From JBEKTW01 sp963727845 (GTDB lineage Bacteria > Bacteroidota > Ignavibacteria > UBA10030 > SZUA-254): a DNA stretch of 64,000 nucleotides. Shown here piece by piece: positions 8,186 to 17,313 of the stretch. The notes beneath the pieces were generated by a model. The model had not been told where the DNA came from. It was given only the letters and a program-made list of their open reading frames with translations, and searched no databases. The stretch lies in assembly GCA_963727845.1 (NCBI GenBank), contig CAVSHI010000002.1, forward strand, positions 682,001-746,000, given 5' to 3'. Numbering within the stretch: position 1 is the first letter of the stretch; each line of letters starts with the position of its first letter. The position numbers and the translations under genes were made by a program.

Positions 8186-9460
8186 TTATTCCTTTCCTTC
8201 AATTTTGCCGAACTCTTCCCAGAATCCCGGGAAGGATTTTGAAACGCATGCGGGATTCGTGATCACAATGCCCTCAACTTTCAGTCCGGCGACGGCAAAA
8301 CTCATCGCCATACGATGGTCGTCGTATGTTTCGATTTCCGCCCCGTGCGGCGGTTGTGGTTGGATGATGAGACCGTCTTCAAGCTGCTCAACTCCCGTGC
8401 CCATTCGCCGGAGCTGAGCGGCCAGGGCTGAGAGGCGGTCTGTTTCCTTGTACTTGAGATGGGCTACGTTGCCGATTCTGGTCGGACCCTCGGCAAATGC
8501 TGCCAGCACAGCCAGCGTGGGAACGCAGTCTGGCATGCTGTTCATATCGACCTCGGTGCCGAAAAGCCGCCCGCCGCGGAGTTCCACGCCGGTTGAGCGC
8601 CGGGCGACCGCGCATCCCATGTCTTCGAGCACACTGAGAAACTTCAAATCGCCCTGGAGCGAATCGGGAGAAAGGTCCGGAATACGCACTCTTCCCCCCG
8701 TGAGCGCCGCCGCCGCAAGGAAGTACGATGCTGACGTAGCATCAGCCTCGATGTGGAATTCTCTTCCGATGTATTTCTGGGAATTGTCCACGTCAAAATT
8801 GCGCTGGTCGATGACCTTGACGTGCGCCCCGAATGACCGCATCACATGCAGCGACATGTCGATATAGGGGAGAGAACTGATATCATCTGTGATGTGAAGC
8901 GTGACGGGTCGTCGTGCGTACGGGGCCGAGAGCAAGAGAGATGAGGCAAACTGGCTGCTGATGGATGCGCTGATGCCGATTCTGCCGCCGAGAAAATTTC
9001 CACCGACGATGGTCACAGGCGGAAAACCATTCGTCCCTGTCGCTTTAACCCCCGCTGATTGAAGCGCGCTCAGAAGATCCCCGATTGGACGCCGGAGCAT
9101 CTGGTCGTCCCCGTTGATCACGGATGTCCCTTTCGCAAGTGCCGCGAAAGACGACAAAAAACGCATAGCCGTGCCGGCGTTGCCGACGAAAATCTCCGTG
9201 GCGGGAGCAAGGAAATGGCCGGCTGTACCGTCGACTTCCAGGATTTCTCCTCGTTCTCTGATCCCGACCCCGAATTTTCTCAACGAATCGATCAACACTC
9301 TGGAATCATCGCTCAGCGACGGCCGGACGAGTTGAGACACACCTTCGGCCAGGGCGGCCACGATGAGCGCCCGGTTTGTGTAGCTCTTCGAAGGCGGGAT
9401 GTGCACTTCAGCATCGAGTCGTTTTGCCGGACGGATGCAGCGTGCAGGTTCGCCAGTCAT
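8186..9460 (-). CDS. aroA: 5-enolpyruvylshikimate-3-phosphate synthase
   Basis: Transfers enolpyruvyl from PEP to shikimate 3-phosphate. 424 residues from the ATG at 9460 (MTGEPARCIRPAKRL), a normal length. Motifs in order: IPPSKSYTNRALI, GNAGTAMRFLSS, GISASISSQFASSLLLSAP, ADATSASYFLAAAA, YKETDRLSALA and TYDDHRMAMSFAVAG. The frame is open far upstream into the aroDE sequence only because of a frameshift there. The AroE C-terminus, read in its correct frame, stops at 9457 and forms a 4-bp ATGA overlap with this start, which is the pattern of several junctions in this operon. Confidence 0.94.
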   Translation of the reverse strand: MTGEPARCIRPAKRLDAEVHIPPSKSYTNRALIVAALAEGVSQLVRPSLSDDSRVLIDSLRKFGVGIRERGEILEVDGTAGHFLAPATEIFVGNAGTAMRFLSSFAALAKGTSVINGDDQMLRRPIGDLLSALQSAGVKATGTNGFPPVTIVGGNFLGGRIGISASISSQFASSLLLSAPYARRPVTLHITDDISSLPYIDMSLHVMRSFGAHVKVIDQRNFDVDNSQKYIGREFHIEADATSASYFLAAAALTGGRVRIPDLSPDSLQGDLKFLSVLEDMGCAVARRSTGVELRGGRLFGTEVDMNSMPDCVPTLAVLAAFAEGPTRIGNVAHLKYKETDRLSALAAQLRRMGTGVEQLEDGLIIQPQPPHGAEIETYDDHRMAMSFAVAGLKVEGIVITNPACVSKSFPGFWEEFGKIEGKE

Positions 9461-10879
9461 ACAAGTCCCTCGAGAAAGAGTTTGGATTGCAATCGAGCCT
9501 GCAGAGTGAACAGCTCCGCCCCGGCGATGACCCTGCAATGCGCCGACGAGGCCGCAGCGAGCAACGGCGTCATCTCCGGCCGGTAGACGGCGTCGAAAAC
9601 GATCATCCCTCTTTGAAAGAATTTTTTTGAAACCAGCGGGGGGTCGGTCTCCGGATGCATCCCGACGGAAGTTCCGTTCATCAAGACGTCCGTCCTCAAA
9701 CTCTTCGAGAAAGTCAAAGAGCGCCCATTCACAGCCAAACTCAGATGCCAGCGCCCGTGCTTTATCGCTGGAACGACCGACGACGGTAGTGTGCGCGCCG
9801 AGCGACACCGAGGCGAATGCCAGTGCGCGTGCAGTTCCGCCCGTCCCGAGCACAACGATGTGCTTGCCGCGCGGCTGAATTTTCTTCTTCATGATCTGGA
9901 CGATGGCGGAAAGGTCGGTGTTGAAGCCGATGAGCCGCCTTTTGCTGACAATAACTGTGTTCACGGCTTGCAGCTTCCCGGCTGCTGCGTCAATGGTTTC
10001 CAGGAAAGGTATGATTCGTTCTTTGAAGGGCATCGTCACGCTGAACCCGTGGAGCTCGCCGCTAAAGGTGTCAAGAAAACTGGCGAGATCGTCGACGAGA
10101 AAATTCAGGTAGATGGCATTGACATCTTTTCGCTTGAAGATCGTGTTGTGGTAGAAAATTCCCTTGCTCTGTGAAACCGGGTTTCCGACCAGACCGAAAA
10201 CCTCTGTCCGGGAATTGAAAGCAGCAATCCTATAGATATGCTTCAAGTCATCAACTGTGAATTGACCCGGTGCGGTAGATTCATCGACCTCCGGGGAGGC
10301 ATAGGTGAGAAAGCCGCCGAACCGTGCCGACAGGATTCTGCTCGCCTGTCCACGTTCGCCCATGCAGAACGCTATCAATTTTTGGCGGTCGCGCTTCGCC
10401 CGTTTGAGCAACGCGAAAACGCGTTTGTTATCTATAATGTCATTCGCGGTCGTCGCAATCTTGAGGATTTCAGCTCCCGTTTTCCTCATGTTTGCATACA
10501 CTGTCTCAAGATCGTCGGGTGTCTCATCAAAATTGTGGTATGAAACGATGATTTTTGTCCGCCGGGAATTGCGCGAAAGGAACAATATACGCTCGAGGCC
10601 CCAGCTCATTTCTACGTCGACAAAATCTGCGCCGCAGCCAATCGCCCTGGAAAGGATATCGATTTGTTCATCTGCGGAGCCGGAGAACGCGCCGCCTTCG
10701 CCGGATCGACGGTTAGTGATGATAACCCCTGGCCTGGGTTTCCTGAGCAGTCTTTCGAAGTCCACATCGGCCATGCCGTCAATTCTTACCTCAACGAGGT
10801 CGGCTTTCTTGCCCGCGCTCGAGAGTTTTCTGATTGCCTCGGCCATGGAAGCCGGAGCGATGGAAGCGCAGATTTTCAT
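9457..10879 (-). CDS. aroDE: bifunctional 3-dehydroquinate dehydratase (type I) / shikimate dehydrogenase, frameshifted
   Basis: An AroD-AroE fusion, as known from plants and some bacteria, converting 3-dehydroquinate to shikimate. AroD part (about 1-220): LVEVRID, IIVSYHNFDETP with the catalytic His, EILKIATTAND with the Schiff-base Lys, and FCMGERGQASRI. AroE part (from about 225): FGLVGNPVSQSKG, FSVTMPFKE with the catalytic Lys, GFNTD with the catalytic Asp, and VLGTGGTARALAFA. The AroE frame breaks after FDFLEEFED near 9688-9700. The missing C-terminus appears one frame over as DVLMNGTSVGMHPETDPPLV and then MIVFDAVYRPEMTPLL, ending at 9457. One extra base explains it. The corrected protein is about 473 residues. 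The start overlaps the aroB stop (ATGA). Confidence 0.88.
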
Positions 10880-11961
10880 CGTGCAAGGATCTCTCGGATT
10901 TTTTCGTGCGACAGACGCACACCGGCAAGAGCTTTACCGATTTGCCGGAGAAGTGTGTAATGGACTTTCCCGTCTTTGGCCTTTTTATCCGTGCGCGTTG
11001 CTTCGCACAGCTCCCCGATATCGGTTGAAGACGGAATCCCTGTCGGGAGCCGGTAGGCATGCAGAAGGTTTTCGAGCCGCCCCACTGCGGCGGCGCTCAG
11101 GAGACCGGTCGCAGCCGAAATCTTCGCTTCTGCAGCCATGCCGATAGCCACTGCCGTCCCGTGCGGAAGCCGGTAGGCGGAGAGCGCCTCTAAGGCATGG
11201 CCGACCGTGTGGCCGAAATTTAGGATGCGGCGGTAATCGGCTTCCTTCTCATCGATTTCCACGACATTTTTTTTCAATTCACAGCACCGTGAAACGACCC
11301 TGACAAGAGTTTTTGTGTCACGCCTCATGATGGCATCGATATGAACCTCAAGGTACGAGAACAGATCTCTGTCGAGGATTGCGGCATATTTTATGACTTC
11401 CGCCAGGCCGTTGATGAATTCACGTTCAGGGAGCGTGCCGAGTGTCGATATATCGATGAGGACTCTCTTCGGCTGATAAAATGCTCCGAGAAGATTCTTG
11501 CCCGACGGATGGTTGATGGCTACCTTGCCGCCGATGCTGCTGTCCACCTGGGCGAGGAGGGTTGTCGGCACTTGTACATACCGGATACCGCGATGCAAGG
11601 TAGCTGCAACAAAACCGGCCAGGTCGCCGACCATTCCGCCGCCGAGCGCGATTATGACGGAACTTCTGCCCGCGCCCAGAGAAAGGAGTTTGTCTTCCAG
11701 GAGTGCTTTCGTCGTACGGTTCTTGGATTTCTCTCCGGCGGGCACCGAAAGCAGGGGACAATCCACCCCGCGCTTTTTCATCAAATGGGTGAACTTCGTG
11801 CCGTAATATTTTTTCACATTCGCGTCGGTGATCGTGAAATAACGGTCACCGGGAACAAACCGTAGAATATCTCTCGCGGCGTCGGCCAGAGTGGTCCCGA
11901 TGACGATATCGTAGGAATCGTCAGCTTCTTTTTTCAGATTGATATGGATTCTTGTGGCCAT
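10876..11961 (-). CDS. aroB: 3-dehydroquinate synthase
   Basis: NAD- and metal-dependent cyclisation of DAHP to 3-dehydroquinate. 361 residues, normal for the family. Conserved blocks: VPAGEKSKN, ALGGGMVGDLAGFVAAT, RGIRYVQVPTTLLAQVDSSIGGKVAINHP, GLAEVIKYAA, and LNFGHTVGHALEA with metal-binding His residues. It follows trpA after 27 bp and overlaps aroDE by 4 bp. It is the first shikimate-pathway gene after the tryptophan block, so transcription from the trpE promoter probably continues through it. Confidence 0.95.
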   Translation of the reverse strand: MATRIHINLKKEADDSYDIVIGTTLADAARDILRFVPGDRYFTITDANVKKYYGTKFTHLMKKRGVDCPLLSVPAGEKSKNRTTKALLEDKLLSLGAGRSSVIIALGGGMVGDLAGFVAATLHRGIRYVQVPTTLLAQVDSSIGGKVAINHPSGKNLLGAFYQPKRVLIDISTLGTLPEREFINGLAEVIKYAAILDRDLFSYLEVHIDAIMRRDTKTLVRVVSRCCELKKNVVEIDEKEADYRRILNFGHTVGHALEALSAYRLPHGTAVAIGMAAEAKISAATGLLSAAAVGRLENLLHAYRLPTGIPSSTDIGELCEATRTDKKAKDGKVHYTLLRQIGKALAGVRLSHEKIREILAR

Positions 11962-11988
11962 AAATCAATTGGTTTGTCAGCGTTTGCT

Positions 11989-12798
11989 TCAAGCTTTCTG
12001 CATCTCATCATCCAGGGAAGATCTCATCCTGCTTACAAATTCAACCGCGCGGTCGATGGCGTGTTCAGGCGGGGAATTATGCAAAACCCGGATTATCGCA
12101 CTGCCGATAATGACTCCGTCGGCGTTCTTTGTCGCCGTGAGCGCATCGTGCGGCGTGGAGATCCCGAAGCCGACGAGAAGAGGATTCTTTTTTATGCAGG
12201 CGCGTGCCCGCTCAAGAAATGCGTTCGCTGACTCATCGAACGCTGTGCGTTCGCCCGTGACGCCGGTGACGGAGATGCAATAGACGAAACCGGTTGAGCA
12301 TCGATCCAGCTCGGCGAGCCGTTCGTTCGAAGTTGTTGGCGCCGCAAGGAAAATCGTGTCGACATTTCTTTCGGTCGCAAGGAACCGGTACTCGTCACTT
12401 TCTTCAAGCGGGAGGTCGGCAATAATCGTTCCGTCGACACCGATGTCCGCACATGAATCTACGAATTTCTTAAGTCCGAAAGTGAAGATTGGATTCGCGT
12501 ATCCCATCAATACGAGTGGTACCTCAGATTGCGCCCGGATTTCATTCGCCATTTGCATTGTCTTCTCAAGCGTGACACCGTTTTGGATGGCCGTTTCGGA
12601 GCTGAGCTGAATCATCGGTCCGTCGGCGATGGGGTCGGAAAAAGGAATCCCGATTTCGACCATATCTGCACCTGCGTCTGCCAGTCTATGGACGAGCGGG
12701 ACGGTCGTGTCAAAGGTCGGGAAACCTGCAGTCACGAATATCGAGAGTGCCTTACGGTGATCGCGTCGAAGTTGATGAAGCTTTTGTAGAATTCTCAT
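11989..12798 (-). CDS. trpA: tryptophan synthase alpha chain
   Basis: Cleaves indole-3-glycerol phosphate to indole and glyceraldehyde 3-phosphate in the TrpA-TrpB complex. 269 residues from the ATG at 12798 (MRILQKLHQL); an earlier in-frame TTG at 12813 is less likely. Signatures: FVTAGFPTFDTTV, ADMVEIGIPFSDPIADGPMIQ with the catalytic Glu and Asp, PLVLMGYANPI, DGTIIADLPLEES and VGFGISTPHDA. The spacing from trpB (127 bp) is longer than at most junctions here; nothing else is seen in that gap. Confidence 0.95.
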   Translation of the reverse strand: MRILQKLHQLRRDHRKALSIFVTAGFPTFDTTVPLVHRLADAGADMVEIGIPFSDPIADGPMIQLSSETAIQNGVTLEKTMQMANEIRAQSEVPLVLMGYANPIFTFGLKKFVDSCADIGVDGTIIADLPLEESDEYRFLATERNVDTIFLAAPTTSNERLAELDRCSTGFVYCISVTGVTGERTAFDESANAFLERARACIKKNPLLVGFGISTPHDALTATKNADGVIIGSAIIRVLHNSPPEHAIDRAVEFVSRMRSSLDDEMQKA

Positions 12799-12925
12799 AT
12801 TCAGAGGCAGCAAAGCAGTCGTTTTGATTTCTGAGACACCGTGCGTTCAGGTCTATTAACCGCACGGGACGCGATGAAAACGCAAAGAACGCATTGGAAG
12901 AAGATGGATACGTGGATCATTCGCT

Positions 12926-14149
12926 TTATTCCGAGGCCTGTTTCCTGACGAAGGCCTTCATAATCGCCGGCAAATCCTTCTCTCCGCGTCCTGAAAGATT
13001 CACAATAACGGACTCATTTTCCACGGTCTTGGGCATCAGGTATGTAAGATACGCGAGAGCGTGGGAAGATTCAAGTGCCGGGAGAATACCCTCGAAGCGG
13101 GTGAGTTCGAGTGCAGCTTCGAGCGCTTCATCGTCGGTGACTGAGACGTACGAAACGCGACCGGAATCTTTCAAGTAGCTGTGTTCGGGGCCCACTCCCG
13201 GATAATCGAGGCCGGCCGACACCGAGTGCGCCGGAAGAATCTGACCGTCCTCACTTTGCAAAACGTAGCTATAGGAGCCGTGAAGCACACCCGGTCTCCC
13301 GGCGGTGAGCGTCGCAGCATGCTTGCCGCTCGCAACCCCAAGTCCTGCCGCCTCGACGCCGATCATGTTCACGTCATCATTCAGGAAATCGGAAAATAAA
13401 CCGATCGAGTTGCTTCCCCCGCCGACGCAGGCGACGAGATATCGGGGCAATCGTTTTTCACGTTGAAGGATTTGCATCCTGGCTTCTTTGCCAATCACAG
13501 ACTGGAAGTCACGCACGATCATGGGGTAGGGGTGAGGACCGACGGCCGACCCGATGACATAAAATGTTCCGCGGACGTTTGTTACCCAATCCCGGAGCGC
13601 TTCGTTGGTCGCATCCTTGAGAGTTCTTGTGCCCGCGTTGACGGGGATGACTTCCGCTCCAAGCAGTCTCATCCTCTGGACGTTGATCTCCTGCCGTGCC
13701 ATGTCTTCCGTGCCCATGTACACGGCGCATTTCAGTCCTGCTTTCGCGGCGACGGTTGCGGTTGCAACGCCGTGCTGCCCGGCTCCGGTCTCCGCGATGA
13801 TTCTCGATTTCCCCAGGTGTTGTGCAAGCAGAATCTGACCGACAGTGTTATTAATTTTGTGCGCGCCTGTATGGCAGAGATCTTCGCGCTTGAGATAGAT
13901 TTTCGCCCTGTTGAATTTTCCCGTCAGCCGTTCAGCGAAATAGAGCGGTGTCGGCCTGCCGGCAAAATCCCGTAACAGGACTTGCAGCTCGACTTGAAAA
14001 GCGGGTTCGTTCTTCACTTGTCGGTAGGTTTCTTCCAGTTCCCTGAGCGCCGACATCAATGTTTCCGGAACGAACCTTCCGCCGAATTTGCCGAAGTGGC
14101 CGCGTTCGTCCGGGAATTTCTTCTCAGCAGTATTATTTGAATTGTGCAT
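12926..14149 (-). CDS. trpB: tryptophan synthase beta chain
   Basis: PLP enzyme joining indole and serine. 407 residues from the ATG at 14149 (MHNSNNTAEKKF), which has GAGG six bases before it; in-frame ATGs at 14155 and 14161 are alternatives. The start region GHFGKFGGRFVPETL is typical. The PLP Lys lies in KREDLCHTGAHKINN, followed by AETGAGQHGVATA, GSAVGPHPYP, VACVGGGSNSIG and SAGLDYPGVGPEHS. This is the TrpB1 type that pairs with TrpA. The 628 bp upstream hold repeats only, an unusual spacer inside an operon. Confidence 0.95.
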   Translation of the reverse strand: MHNSNNTAEKKFPDERGHFGKFGGRFVPETLMSALRELEETYRQVKNEPAFQVELQVLLRDFAGRPTPLYFAERLTGKFNRAKIYLKREDLCHTGAHKINNTVGQILLAQHLGKSRIIAETGAGQHGVATATVAAKAGLKCAVYMGTEDMARQEINVQRMRLLGAEVIPVNAGTRTLKDATNEALRDWVTNVRGTFYVIGSAVGPHPYPMIVRDFQSVIGKEARMQILQREKRLPRYLVACVGGGSNSIGLFSDFLNDDVNMIGVEAAGLGVASGKHAATLTAGRPGVLHGSYSYVLQSEDGQILPAHSVSAGLDYPGVGPEHSYLKDSGRVSYVSVTDDEALEAALELTRFEGILPALESSHALAYLTYLMPKTVENESVIVNLSGRGEKDLPAIMKAFVRKQASE

Positions 14150-14184
14150 TACCATCCTCATTGTGTCTTTAGAATCCCAAATTC

Positions 14185-14344
14185 GAGACATCTGAAAAAT
14201 AATAATCCAAGTGTCATTCTGATCCCGTCCCGATTCTTTTCGGGACGGGAGAAGAATCTGACTATTCAATTTGAGGCAAAAAGCGAGATTCTTCGTCGCT
14301 TCGCTCCTCAGAATGACAAGCCTCTTTGATCTTTCAGATGTCTC
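14185..14344. repeat. nested palindromic element inside the trp operon
   Basis: Outer arms are a perfect 13-bp inverted repeat, GAGACATCTGAAA at 14185-14197 and its complement at 14332-14344. Inside, 14212-14318 is a second copy of the palindrome seen at 5934-6032: GTCATTCTGA on the left, CGCTCCTCAGAATGAC on the right, with GAAGAATCT inside each arm. The left half also contains a perfect small hairpin around CCCGTCCCGA and TCGGGACGGG. The whole block could fold into one long stem in the operon transcript. Confidence 0.75.
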
Positions 14345-14777
14345 AAATCCGAATTCCTAAATACGAAACAAATTCAAAATTCTAAGACTGAAATCCGAAA
14401 CAGACCATATATCCAAAACATGAGACCTGAAACATGAAACCTGACGCTTGAAACTCAATCGCCAATTCCTGAACAAATCCAAAATCCGCAATCTACAATC
14501 GCCAATCCAAAGACTGGATTCCCGCTTAAGACATGCCTGCCCGCCGCTCTCCCGCCTCCGGTGGGCGAGCTTTGGCAGGCGGGCGGGAATGACGTTTTGA
14601 CTTTTGCTTTTGTCTGCCAAGGTCAACAACTCAAATATCTCAAGTTCGAAATCGAACCACCTGAAACCTATCACCTACAACCTACTACCTCATTCCTCCT
14701 TTGAATCCCCAATCGCCAATCCGAGAGATCCACAATCCCCAAACCCTATCACCCACCACCTATCACCTACTGCCCAT
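14345..14777. repeat. heptamer-repeat spacer with an embedded ATTCCCGC palindrome, no gene
   Basis: No coding sequence is supported. Two stretches (about 14400-14515 and 14640-14775) divide into 7-mers such as GAAACAT, GAAACCT, then CCCCAAT, CGCCAAT, and CACCTAC, AACCTAC, TACCTCA. Between them 14518-14590 is a long palindrome beginning ATTCCCGC and ending GCGGGAAT, with inner GC-rich arms (GCCTGCC and GGCAGGC), related to the hairpins at 42724 and 43080. Together with the element before it, this separates aroF from trpB by 628 bp. Confidence 0.7.
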
Positions 14778-15821
14778 TCACACCGCCTCTACGGTATGTG
14801 GCATTTCCCTGAATGTCCGTCCCATGACGGCGGCGATCTGGTCCACTTTATCCAATAGCGCTTTGAACTTCGACGGTTTCAGGGATTGGTAGCCGTCGGA
14901 CAATGCCGATGCCGGATCGGGATGGACTTCGATGATGAGTCCGTCCGCCCCGGCCGCGATGGCGGCGAGAGACATGGGCATGACGCCGTCCCAGACCCCG
15001 ATCCCGTGGCTCGGGTCAACGATGATCGGAAGGTGCGACAGTTTCTTAATAATGGGGAGAGCGTTGAGGTCGAGTGTGTTGCGGGTCGCGGGTTCGAACG
15101 TGCGAATCCCCCGTTCGCATAGGATCACGTCGTAGTTCCCTCCGTTGAGAATATATTCCGCGGACATTAACAGTTCTTCGATAGTCGCGGCAAAACTGCG
15201 TTTGAGAAGCACGGGCTTCCGGAGGTCGCCAACCGCTTCAAGGAGAGAATAGTTGTGCATGTTGCGCGCGCCGATTTGGAGCACGTCGGCGCAGTCAGCA
15301 GCCATGGACAGCGTTTCCGTGTCTTTGACTTCGGTAACGATCTTGAGACCGGTCACGGTCCTCGCTTCCTTGAGATACTCCAGCGCTTTCTCTTTAAGTC
15401 CCTGGAACGAATACGGTGACGTGCGGGGTTTGTACGCGCCGCCGCGTAGAAAGGCCACGCCGAGTTCCTTGAGCCTGCCGGCTATGTCAATGATCTGTTC
15501 CCTGCTTTCGACCGAGCAGGGTCCGGCAATGACGGCCAGACGATTTCCGCCGATGGTCTCGCCGCCGACGGAAACGACGGTATTCTCGGGTTTGACGTCC
15601 CGGCTGACAAGCTTGAACGGCTTGGAAACCGGGATGGCTTCAACGACGCCGGGAAGGTTAAGGAACGTCTCAGCGTCCACCTTACCACTGTTACCCGTGA
15701 TACCGATCGCAAGACGCTGCTCGCCCGGGATTTCGTGCGGCACCCAACCAAGGTTGTTGATTGTATTCTTCACACGTTCGACATCCGAGCGCGTGGCATT
15801 CAATTTCATAACTATGAGCAT
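14778..15821 (-). CDS. aroF: 3-deoxy-7-phosphoheptulonate synthase (type I beta), operon copy
   Basis: Condenses PEP and erythrose 4-phosphate, the entry step of the aromatic pathway. 347 residues. The N-terminal about 70 residues (MLIVMKLNATRSDVERV onward) form the ferredoxin-like/ACT-type regulatory extension of the Thermotoga-like class. The barrel follows: VIAGPCSVESREQI, FLRGGAYKPRTSPYSFQG, DVLQIGARNMHN, PVLLKRS, LCERGIRTFE, PIIVDPSHGIG and EVHPDPASALSDG. A GGAG precedes the ATG at 15821. It lies within the tryptophan genes, suggesting that this isoenzyme serves tryptophan supply, while a paralogue at 31457 is controlled separately. Confidence 0.94.
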   Translation of the reverse strand: MLIVMKLNATRSDVERVKNTINNLGWVPHEIPGEQRLAIGITGNSGKVDAETFLNLPGVVEAIPVSKPFKLVSRDVKPENTVVSVGGETIGGNRLAVIAGPCSVESREQIIDIAGRLKELGVAFLRGGAYKPRTSPYSFQGLKEKALEYLKEARTVTGLKIVTEVKDTETLSMAADCADVLQIGARNMHNYSLLEAVGDLRKPVLLKRSFAATIEELLMSAEYILNGGNYDVILCERGIRTFEPATRNTLDLNALPIIKKLSHLPIIVDPSHGIGVWDGVMPMSLAAIAAGADGLIIEVHPDPASALSDGYQSLKPSKFKALLDKVDQIAAVMGRTFREMPHTVEAV

Positions 15822-15908
15822 TTGGATCTCCTATGAGTTCTTGTCAATGATGTTCTGCATTCCGGCATCATTCCTGCAGTTGTCGGTCCGCGGAAAATGG
15901 TCCATCGT

Positions 15909-16532
15909 TCAGAAACTTGCACGTCGCAATTGTTCAAAAAGCGATTTCACTTTGGCATGGTCCTTCTTGCCGGGAAGAAGTTCGACCCCGCTGTTGATGT
16001 CGATCGCGTACGGACGGACACTCCGGATTGCATCGACAGCGTTCAGAGGGTTCAGGCCTCCGGCGAGCACGAGACGGTGAAATTTTTTCAATTCCCGTGC
16101 GATTGAAAAATCCGGGAGTGTCCCGGTGCCGCCGTACTCGCCATCGTTTGCTCCGTCAATAAGTGCCGCTCGGATCTTGTATTTACCGATCGCTACAACC
16201 TGATCGCTGCTCCTCACCCGAAAAGCCTTCCAGACGTCGGTCGCGTATCCTTCACAATCGTCGGGGAGCTCATTCCCACTGAGTTGAATGACGCGTATTC
16301 CCGTTGCACAAATTGCTCTTTCGACCACTTCTCTCTTTGCATTGACAAACACACCGACCGGCGTGACGGTGGGAGGGAGTTGTCGGATGATTGATGCCGC
16401 TTTCGACGGCTCAATGAAGCGGGAACTTCTTTCGTAAAAAATAAAGCCCAGGGCATCCACACCGACTTCTGTGCAGAACAACGCATCCTCCAGATTCGTA
16501 ATACCGCAGATTTTAACTTTTGGATTCGTCAT
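15909..16532 (-). CDS. trpF: phosphoribosylanthranilate isomerase
   Basis: Amadori rearrangement of phosphoribosylanthranilate to CdRP. 207 residues from the ATG at 16532 (MTNPKVKICGIT); another ATG lies three codons upstream at 16541. Signatures: KVKICGIT with the catalytic Cys, GFIFYERSSRFI, VGVFVNA, VIQLSGNE (usually QLHG, here with Ser in place of His), LAGGLNPLN and IDINSGVE with the catalytic Asp. The final motif normally reads DxSSGVE. The start overlaps the trpC stop by about 20 bp. Family length is normal. Confidence 0.92.
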   Translation of the reverse strand: MTNPKVKICGITNLEDALFCTEVGVDALGFIFYERSSRFIEPSKAASIIRQLPPTVTPVGVFVNAKREVVERAICATGIRVIQLSGNELPDDCEGYATDVWKAFRVRSSDQVVAIGKYKIRAALIDGANDGEYGGTGTLPDFSIARELKKFHRLVLAGGLNPLNAVDAIRSVRPYAIDINSGVELLPGKKDHAKVKSLFEQLRRASF

Positions 16533-17313
16533 CGAGGGCATCCAATAGTGCTTTCAGTGCGTGACCGGGGTTGGGAGCCGCCATGAGATGCTCTCCTATG
16601 AGAGCCGCCCTAATGCCTGCGTCGCGGAGTCTTCTGAGGTCCAAGGCGCTGTGGATGCCGCTCTCGCTGACAACGGTGACATCGCCCGGCAGAAGACGAG
16701 CGACGGTTATCGAGCGGTTGACATCGACGTCGAACGTTCGTAAGTCGCGATTGTTCACGCCAACAAGTTTCATCAGGTCCAGGTTGAGGAGTTCGAGTTC
16801 ATTTTCCCCGTACACCTCAACGAGACATTCGAGATGCAATTCTCCTGCCGCAGCAAAGAGATCGCTCAACTGGGTCTTCGCCAGGACCGAGGCGATCAGG
16901 AGAATCGCGTCGGCGCCGTAGGCTTTTGCTTCCACAATCTGGTATTCGTCAATAATGAAGTCCTTCCGGAGGATCGGCAGCGCAACGGCCTGCCGCGTGC
17001 GTTGCAGGTCGTCCAGCCTTCCGGAAAAAAACCGTTCATCGGTGAGCACCGAAATTGCCGCGGCACCGTGTGATTCATACTCACGAGCGAGCAGGCCCGG
17101 GTCGGCGTTATTCCTGATCATGCCGGCTGCAGGAGAAGCTCGCTTGACTTCGGCGATCACAGCGAAAGGCAGGGGTTTACGTACTTCCCCGGTCAGTGAA
17201 ATTGTCTTTCGGGCAAAGAATTCCATTGAGGAGAGCGCCGAAGTTGTGACTCTGGCTTTGCTTGCCGAGACTTCTCCGCGCTTATGTTCGACGATTGTTT
17301 CGAGTATGTTCAT
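16513..17313 (-). CDS. trpC: indole-3-glycerol phosphate synthase
   Basis: Ring closure of CdRP to indole-3-glycerol phosphate. 266 residues. Family motifs: FAVIAEVKRASPAAGMIR with the catalytic Lys, AAAISVLTDERFF, LRKDFIIDEYQI, GADAILLIASVL, LVEVYGENEL, VGVNNRDLRTF, VVSESGI and ALIGEHLM. The start overlaps the trpD stop by 4 bp, and the stop overlaps trpF, so the two are probably translated in step although they are separate polypeptides here. Confidence 0.95.
   Translation of the reverse strand: MNILETIVEHKRGEVSASKARVTTSALSSMEFFARKTISLTGEVRKPLPFAVIAEVKRASPAAGMIRNNADPGLLAREYESHGAAAISVLTDERFFSGRLDDLQRTRQAVALPILRKDFIIDEYQIVEAKAYGADAILLIASVLAKTQLSDLFAAAGELHLECLVEVYGENELELLNLDLMKLVGVNNRDLRTFDVDVNRSITVARLLPGDVTVVSESGIHSALDLRRLRDAGIRAALIGEHLMAAPNPGHALKALLDALDDESKS

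Noticed and set aside
8186..10879. A single trifunctional AroD-AroE-AroA protein
   Set aside because: The linker has no similarity to AroE or AroA, and the true AroE end lies in another frame with a 4-bp overlap to the aroA start.
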